NCBI GenBank assembly: GCA_029779995.1
Contig: JAKOZM010000282.1
Span: 1-8,752 of the forward strand
Direction: 5' to 3'
Source: Actinomycetes bacterium
Lineage (GTDB): Bacteria > Actinomycetota > Actinomycetes > S36-B12 > UBA10799
DNA length: 8,752 nt
The notes under the pieces were generated by a model. That model saw nothing but the letters and a program-made list of their open reading frames with translations, did not search any database and was not told the origin of the DNA. Shown one piece after another: positions 1 to 6,600 of the stretch (position 1 is the stretch's first letter; each line of letters starts with the position of its first letter). A program made the position numbers and the translations under genes.

Positions 1-88
1 CGATCACCGCCTCGGCGGCTTTCGCCCGCTGCAGCGGATCCTCGTCGGAGAACATCTCCTCCAGGACCGCGACTACCGATTCGTTCAT
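1..88 (-). CDS. Small actinobacterial protein, N-terminal part only (possible HTH-type regulator)
   Basis: This gene runs off the left edge; 29 codons are visible from an ATG at 88-86. The peptide begins MNESVVAVLEEMF and continues with an acidic stretch and then DPLQRAKAAEAVI. It is acidic and helical, with no signal peptide or membrane segment. The DP-x-x-RA-x-x-A pattern resembles the leading helix of small actinobacterial DNA-binding proteins that place a helix-turn-helix further on. That part lies outside the window, so the DNA-binding role is only inferred. The start is supported because similarity to a decayed second copy (255-340) runs through the coding part in codon register and also covers the upstream flank. 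No strong Shine-Dalgarno sequence is seen. The gene diverges from the large surface-protein gene. Confidence 0.72.
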   Translation of the reverse strand, partial: MNESVVAVLEEMFSDEDPLQRAKAAEAVI

Positions 89-93
89 GACCA

Positions 94-116
94 CACCGTA
101 CGAGAGGGCTACGACA
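94..116 (-). repeat. Upstream repeat, copy A (partner at 346-368)
   Basis: The 23 bases beginning CACCGTACGAG (plus-strand reading) match 346-368 at 20 of 23 positions, with no gap. Copy A ends six bases before the ATG of the minus-strand gene, so it lies in that gene's promoter or leader. The similarity continues into the coding part, which makes duplication of the whole gene start more likely than two independent operator sites. Confidence 0.75.
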
Positions 117-254
117 AATCACTCTGACCAGGAAGAACGTGGTGGATAACTCGGCCCTCAGTCAACGCTGTCAGCATCATTCCCCTCGGTCCAGATCGGC
201 ATGCACAGAGATATGGCCGGAAGACCCGCAGATGACGGGCGCGGCAGAACCGGC

Positions 255-340
255 GTTCACCGCGTCGGCTGCTTGCGCGACCCGGGCGGAGCCACACCAG
301 AGAGGATTGTCTGCCTTACTTTGACCAGCGAATCGTTGAT
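255..340 (-). pseudogene. Decayed duplicate of the start of the small minus-strand gene
   Basis: Read on the minus strand from 340, this stretch aligns with the first 29 codons of the gene at 88-1. By hand count, 115 bases including the upstream flank are about two thirds identical. The flank and first codons (323-368 against 71-116) match at 36 of 46, and the far end (255-278 against 2-25) matches at 20 of 24. The position equal to the start codon is ATC instead of ATG. Early residues read INDSLVKV against MNESVVAV. One base is missing between about 279 and 322, after which the restored frame reads AQAADAVN against AKAAEAVI. With no start codon and a broken frame this is very probably a non-functional tandem copy. 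The spacing between copies is 252 bases, which limits the ancestral gene to roughly 80 codons. Anything left of 255 cannot be compared because the intact copy leaves the window. Confidence 0.68.
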
Positions 341-345
341 ACCCG

Positions 346-368
346 CACCGTACGAGGGGGGAACGACA
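346..368 (-). repeat. Upstream repeat, copy B (partner at 94-116)
   Basis: This is the second copy of the CACCGTACGAG-containing 23-mer. It lies just upstream (minus-strand sense) of the decayed gene start, at the same distance as copy A from the intact start. It is therefore the duplicated promoter or leader part of the same unit. Confidence 0.72.
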
Positions 369-463
369 GGAGCAGTCTCATCGTCGCTGAGGCGATGTTC
401 GGTGCATAACCCGTCACCGCCGGTCGTGGATCTGGCGCGAACGCACAAGGGACGTAGCAAAAC

Positions 464-502
464 GACCGCCCCTATCATCACCGTCTTTCGGTGGCGCGGG
501 TC
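464..502 (+). other. Imperfect hairpin (inner stem 479-493)
   Basis: CACCG (479-483) pairs perfectly with CGGTG (489-493) around a five-base loop. Outer arms GACCGC (464-469) and GCGGGTC (496-502) can pair with one bulged G, across an internal loop. It overlaps the candidate -10 box, so it may act at the DNA level, or it may be an RNA element if transcription starts further upstream. Confidence 0.4.
473..478 (+). promoter_or_regulatory. Candidate -10 box for the surface-protein gene
   Basis: TATCAT matches the TATAAT consensus at five of six positions and fits the TAnnnT pattern of actinobacterial housekeeping promoters. No good -35 element is seen at 17-18 bases; GGGACG at 449-454 matches weakly. 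If used, transcription would start near 485 and leave a leader of about 150 bases containing the inverted repeats at 510-535 and 572-619. This is a guess from sequence alone. Confidence 0.25.
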
Positions 503-509
503 CGGCACC

Positions 510-535
510 TTAGGCCGTTCACCCATTCGGCCTAA
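510..535 (+). other. Perfect 8-bp inverted repeat with a 10-base loop
   Basis: TTAGGCCG (510-517) is the exact reverse complement of CGGCCTAA (528-535). It could be an RNA hairpin in the leader of the surface-protein gene or a dimeric protein-binding site. No U-tract follows, so it does not look like an intrinsic terminator. Confidence 0.55.
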
Positions 536-571
536 TCCCCACCCTGGAGCTTCGTCCGGTGCGAGCGCATC

Positions 572-619
572 AGCACCAGTCGCGCTGACAGGCTGGGAGG
601 ATCCGATACGGCTGGTGCT
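572..619 (+). promoter_or_regulatory. Inverted repeat abutting the ribosome binding site of the surface-protein gene
   Basis: AGCACCAG (572-579) is perfectly complementary to CTGGTGCT (612-619), with 32 bases between. The right arm ends one base before GAGGGG (621-626), the probable Shine-Dalgarno sequence. If formed in the mRNA, this helix would sit directly beside the ribosome landing site and could affect translation. Regulation is inferred from position only. Confidence 0.4.
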
Positions 620-634
620 CGAGGGGATTCGGCC

Positions 635-3600
635 ATGCGCAAAGTCTTGGTGGCCACCGCAGCCACATCACTGTTCGTTGCTGGTCTCACTGCTCCCGCG
701 CAGGCGGCAATCCCAGAGATGGTCGCCTCAACTGTATCGCCCAACACTGATCCCAGTATCAAGGAGACGTGTGGGCTGGACGCCACCCTGATCCTCGACG
801 CGTCCGGATCGATCCAGAGCGCGGGCGCGGTGAACACGGTGCGCAATGCCGGCAAGGATCTGATGTTCGCACTGAAAGACACCAACTCGACACTGCGGAT
901 CACCCAATTCGCTACCTTCTCCGGGGAGTTGAGCGGCCGCGTGCCAGTGAACAGCACCACTACCGGCTCCGGTGGCGCGCTGGCCAACGGCTTGACCAAG
1001 TACTACACCCCGCCGCCGCCGCGCCCAGCCGGCGTCACGATCTACAACGGCGGGAGCATCGAGAACAACGCTCTGACCTGGACGAACTGGGAGGATGGAA
1101 TCAAGGGGATCGACCGTCCTGAGCTGGCCATCTTCATGACCGACGGCGATCCCACCGCCTACAACGCCAGCGCCACCCGCACCAACGTCAACACGTCATC
1201 GACCGGGACCGCACTGGACAACGCGATCACCCAGGCGAACATCCTGAAGGCGGCCGGCACCCGGGTGCTTGTGGTGGGGGTCGGGAGCGGCCTCACCAGT
1301 GCGGCATCGCAGGACCGGTTGAAGAAGATCTCCGGACCGCAGTTGGAGAAGTCACCCGCCGCGCTGGTCGGCAAGACCATCAACGAGGTGGACGCCGTCG
1401 CCTTCAGCGACTTCGCGGCGCTGGGCGCATTCATGCGTTCGGTGGTGACCTCCCTGTGCGGCAACAGCGTGACCGTGCAGAAGCTGGCGCAGAGCGCAGC
1501 GGATGCGGAGTACCTGCCAACGACCGGATGGGACATCACGGTCGCGCCGACGGTCTCGGGCGGTTTCACCTGGGTCGATCCGTTGGGCCCGGACAACAGC
1601 GCGCAGACCAAGTCGACCGCTGGAGCGCAGGGCAGTGCGACCTTCCAGTGGAAGCCCAAGGTCGCCGACCAGAAGGTCACAGTGAAGGTCACCGAGGCGG
1701 TGAAGACCGATTTCTCCGCCGATCGCTGGTCGTGTGATATCAAAGCCGCCGATGGCACGACGACTACGGAGAGTGGATCGATCACCAGCACCCCGTCTTT
1801 CCAGTTCTTCATGTCCGCTTCCGAAATCGCGGCCTGCCAGATCTACAACGACTTCAACTACGCCTCGGGGATCTCCATCACCAAGGAAGCGGCCGATAAT
1901 CCGGTGCGCGGCAATGCCGACGGCTGGCACGAGGTGTACACGTTTGCCGTGAAGAACACCGGAAACGCGCCACTGACCGTGGTCAAACCGGTGGACCCGA
2001 AGTGCTCGTCCATCTCGGCTGCGTCAGGGCCGGGCACAGCGACAGGACTTCTACAGCCCGGGAACACGTGGACCTACACCTGCCAGGCCAAGATCGGCCC
2101 AGTGGCCACGGTCACGACCTCTTTGAACGTCGTGAACACCGTCAGCGTGGTCGGGATCGACCCCGACGGGAACTCCGTGTCCGCGCAGGACAATGAGACC
2201 GTCGCGGTGAAGACCCCGCGGATCCAGATCGACAAGACGGCCAAGGAGACAGTGTCCGGCGACGAGATCGCGGATGGGGGATCCGTCACGGCGGGGACCC
2301 AGGTCACCTACATGTACGCAGTGACGAACACGGGTAATGACATCCTCAGCCTCACGCGAGCGACAGCCGTCACCGACGACAAGTGCCAAACCGTGGCATA
2401 TGTCAGCGGTGATACGGGCAACGACGAGAAGCTCGACCTGGGAGAGACGTGGCAGTACACGTGCACGAAGGTGCTCGATCCACCAGGCACGGTCACGTCG
2501 GTGACCAACCGGGCAGACGTCACCGCGCAATGGTCGAACCCGCAAAACCGCCAGCAGAACGATGCAGCGGTCACAGATACCGACCGGATGACGATCGACA
2601 TCAACCGGGCCGCGAATCTGCGGATCGTGAAGGTGACCAATCCAGGCGACATCGACCAGAATTTCGGTTTCTCGGTCACCGGTCCTGGCGTCGCTCCCGC
2701 TGACCAGGCGTTCAATCTGAACACGTCGACTGATCCGGCGACGGCGCCGGCCAGTCGCGAGCTCCTCCTTGACGGCCCAGTCGGTGGTGGCAGTCAATAC
2801 ACCATCACCGAGGCCGGCACCACCGGCTGGGACCTCACGGACATCGAGTGCAGCAAGGCCCCGGACACGAAGACCGCTACAGCCGTCACACTCACCATCC
2901 TGCCGACCGAAGACGTCACGTGTGCCTTCACCAACGAGCGCCTGCCTTCCCTGATGGTCGCCAAGGAGACCAGCCCGGCAGGGTCCACAGCCGAATTCGG
3001 ATTCACCACGTCACCCGCGCTGAGTCCGCCCTTCAAACTGTCCGATGGCCAGTCGAAGACGTTCGATGCCCTGTCACCCGGCCAGGTCACCATCACTGAG
3101 GCGGACGTGCCCACCGGATGGAATCTCGACGACATCTCCTGCTCTGGAACGACCATCGTCAACAAGGACGTGACTGCGGGAGCCGTGACCGTCGATCTGG
3201 CCTATGGCGAGCAGGCACAGTGTCTTTACACCAACGGTGAACTGGCCCCGGCCACGCTCACGATCGTCAAGGACGATGTGACCGCCACCTGGGATCCGGA
3301 CTTCCCATTCGGTGTGAAGGGACCGGCACTGGACGACCCGTTCACCCTCAAGCTCGGCGACAGCGTGACCTACACCGTGCATCCGGGCATCGCCGGAGAC
3401 AAGTACACCGTGACTGAGCAAGTGCCTGGTCCCACCCCACCGACTGGTGAGAGCCGTTTCGATCTCACCTCGATCGAGTGTGTCATCGGCGATCCCCAGA
3501 ACCCAATCACCGGAGACGTTGCCACGGGTGTCGTTGAGGTGCCGCTGCTTCCTGGGGATGCGGCCGTGTGTACCTACACCAATCAGCAACTGCCGCGGCT

Positions 3601-6600
3601 CACCGTCGTCAAGAACGCGATCCCCATCGACGACCCGGCGGACACCACCGAGTTCACCTTCGACACGAACGGCCTCACGCCGGACACCTTCAGCCTCACG
3701 CACGCGCAGCAGCAGGTGTTCACCAACGTTTCGCAGGGCACTGCGCTGACGGTCACTGAGGCTCCCACCGTCGACTGGACGCTGACCTCGCTGGAATGCA
3801 CCGGAAACGGTGCCGACGGACTTTCGACTGACTTGGCGAACAGTGCGGTGAGTGGGGACCTCGAGTACGGCGCAGACGTGGTCTGCACCTACGTCAACAC
3901 TCAAGAGCCCCCGAAGGCGTATCTGTTCGTGGCCAAGTACGCCGATCCCGCGACCTCCACACAGCAGTTCGACTTCACCGCCATCGGCCCGAACTTCGAC
4001 GAGGTCTTCACCCTTGAGGACGGCGACTTCGCCGGATTCGAGGTCGACCCCGGCACGTACACCGTGACCGAGGCGGCAACGCCTGGCTGGGAGATCACCG
4101 AGTTGTACTGCGTCAACAGCACAAACCCCACTCAGCCGGTTTACGGCGACCCCGACACCGGAGTCACGACGATCGCCCTGCTCGACAAGGAGGTGGGGGT
4201 ATGTGCATATACCAACTCCCAGCTCGCGAGCCTGGCCGTGGACAAGGTCACCGACGTCGCGTCCCCGCAGGAGTTCCCCTTCACAGCGATATCGCAGCCG
4301 GCCGGAATCTTGCCCGCCACGTTCACACTCATCGGGGGCGGGACGCCGCAGGCCTTCTCAGGCATCTCTGCGGGCACCGAGATCACGATCAAGGAAGACG
4401 TGCCCACCGCCACGCCGCCGAGATGGTCCCTGGCCGACATCGAATGCGACGGGACAGCCAACTCGCCGAGCTACGCAGTCGACGGTGCCTCCGTGACGCT
4501 GGGCGCAGGTGAGGACGCCGATTGCACGTTCTTCAACTCCCAGGTGCCTCCCGCCACGGTGCAGATCGTCAAGGCGGCCGACCCCGCAGACGGCACGGAA
4601 TTCAACTTCACGGCGGCAGGAGCGGACGGCGGGGTATTGCTCGCTGACCGTTCGTTCACGCTGAAACCCGATGGCGACATCGACGTCAAGACCCTCACCG
4701 TGTACCCGAACGAGTCCGGCGAGCAGTTCAGGTTCGCCGAGCCGACAGTGCCAGCGGACTGGAACCTCACCGACGTCGCGTGTGTCGATGAGGGTAGCCC
4801 CGTCGGCACTGTCGATTTCACTGCGGCTGGCGGTCATGTCGACGTTGTGATCAGCCCGGGTGCGACCATCACCTGCACGTTCGGCAACAGAAAGGACGCG
4901 ACGCTCACGGTGATCAAGGAGGCGCCGCACGATCCGCAGCAGTCCTTCGACTTCTCATGGGACGCGGATACCCCCGCCACTTTCAGTCTCAAGGATCAGG
5001 GGACGAATCAGGCGACCGGCCTCGAGCCGAATGCCTACACGGTGTACGAGACCGACCTGCCCCAGGACTGGTATCTGAGCGGACCAGAGGGTGCGCACCC
5101 GACGTGCACCGGTACTCACGCCACCGTGGACTACACCGTGGATCTCGGCGCGAAGCTGACTCTTGCCGCGGGTGAGGACGCCGTCTGCACCTTCGCGAAC
5201 TTCTTCGACTACCGGCCCGAGATCGAGTTGGAGAAGACACCGAGTCGCACTGTGGTGCTCGATGGCGGTTCGGTCACCTACACATACGTCCTGCGCAACA
5301 CAGGAACGGTCGACCTGGTGGCGGTCGGTGCCGTCAATGACGTGGTCGCCGACGATCAATGTGACGCCGTCACGCGGGTGCTCGGATCAGGAACGACCCT
5401 TGCGCCGCAGGAGACCTGGACGTTCGAGTGCACGGTGGCGCCGATGGCTGTCGGTAAAGCGACGAACCAGGCCACCGCAACCCTGCGCGACCCACAGACC
5501 GACGAGACCGTTCAGGCCAAGGATGAGCGCACCGTGGAGGTCCGGGTGCCGGATCTCGACGTCGTGAAGACTTCTGACCAGCCCGTGGTGTATCCGGGGA
5601 CTGACGTGACGTACACCTATGTGGCCACCAACATCGGCGAGACCGCATTCGAGGGCCCACTGGACCTCGCGGACTGGATCTCCGATGACCAGTGCGCACC
5701 CGTCACCTACGTGTCCGGAGATGCCGGAGTGGTCGCGGTCATGGACCTGGGCGAGGCGTGGACCTATACCTGCACCACGACCCTGAATGTCGACACCATC
5801 AACACGGTGACCTTCACGGGAACGCCGTTCATCCCGGCCAGCGTGGACAGTGGAGCCAAGCAGACCGGCGACCCGCTGGCCGTGGATGACAGCGCGGAGG
5901 TTGCGGTCATCACCAAAGCCATCGATATCGCCAAGTCCGCCGCGGCGCCTGGCGGGGTGATCAAGGATGGCGTCCTGCTTGTGCCACAGGGTTCGGAGGT
6001 CACCTACACCTACCGGGTCACAACCGGCGCTGCGACCGTCCCGATGCGCGTCCTGGACGTGACCGACAACAAGTGTGCGCCGGTGGAGTACCAGTCCGGC
6101 GACACAAACAGCGATGGGCTCGTCGACCTTAACGAGACCTGGGTCTACACCTGCACCAGCACCTTCACCGGTGTGGCCACCGTGAAGAACACCGTGGTCG
6201 TCACTGCTGTCGAACCGATCGTGGGAGGCCTGGCCACCGCCGAGGACTCCGCAGTGGTGCGTAGTTACAAGGGGAGCATCGCGATTCAGAAGACCCCGAA
6301 CGTGACCCTCGTGCCCAAGGGGGAGCCCGTCACCTACACCTATGTGGTGCGCAACAGCGGCTCCGCGGATCTGGCCGACGTCGCAGTTTCTGACGACAAG
6401 TGCGCCGCGTTGGTCTACCGGTCCGGCGACGACGCGGACGGCGTCATGAAACCGGGCGAGGAGTGGATATACACCTGCGTCCACCCCCTGCAGGACGACA
6501 CGACCAACACCGCCGATGTGACTGCCAAGACCCCGGGGGGAGGCGCGGTGACGGACAGCAGTTCGGCCACGGTGCTCGTCGTCGGTGGCCAGTTGAAGCC

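Larger units (their letters stand above)
89..634. other. Long intergenic region without an intact gene
   Basis: These 546 bases separate the leftward small gene from the rightward surface-protein gene. From left to right they hold the upstream flank of the small gene (94-116), about 140 bases in which I recognise nothing, a decayed minus-strand duplicate (255-340) with its matching flank (346-368), about 95 bases without visible structure, and a set of inverted repeats with a candidate -10 box (464-619) ahead of the ribosome binding site at 621-626. Open frames crossing this region are high-GC chance frames: their translations are rich in Arg, Pro and Ser, show no domain pattern, and one runs into the surface-protein gene. 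Confidence 0.7.

Noticed and set aside
141..149. GGTGGATAA (reverse complement TTATCCACC), one base from a DnaA box.
   Set aside because: It is single, with no cluster of boxes, no AT-rich unwinding region and no dnaA or dnaN nearby.
430..540. Partial resemblance to a cyclic-di-GMP (GEMM) riboswitch: ACGCACAAGGG, later AAAACGACC, and CGGCCTAA.
   Set aside because: The fragments are in the wrong order and spacing, the GAAA tetraloop and its receptor are missing, and the hairpins here do not give the required three-way junction.
201..791. Plus-strand open frame of 196 codons starting upstream of the surface-protein gene.
   Set aside because: It overlaps the signal peptide and vWA start in another frame, its translation is rich in Pro, Arg and Ser with no domain, and no good ribosome binding site precedes it.
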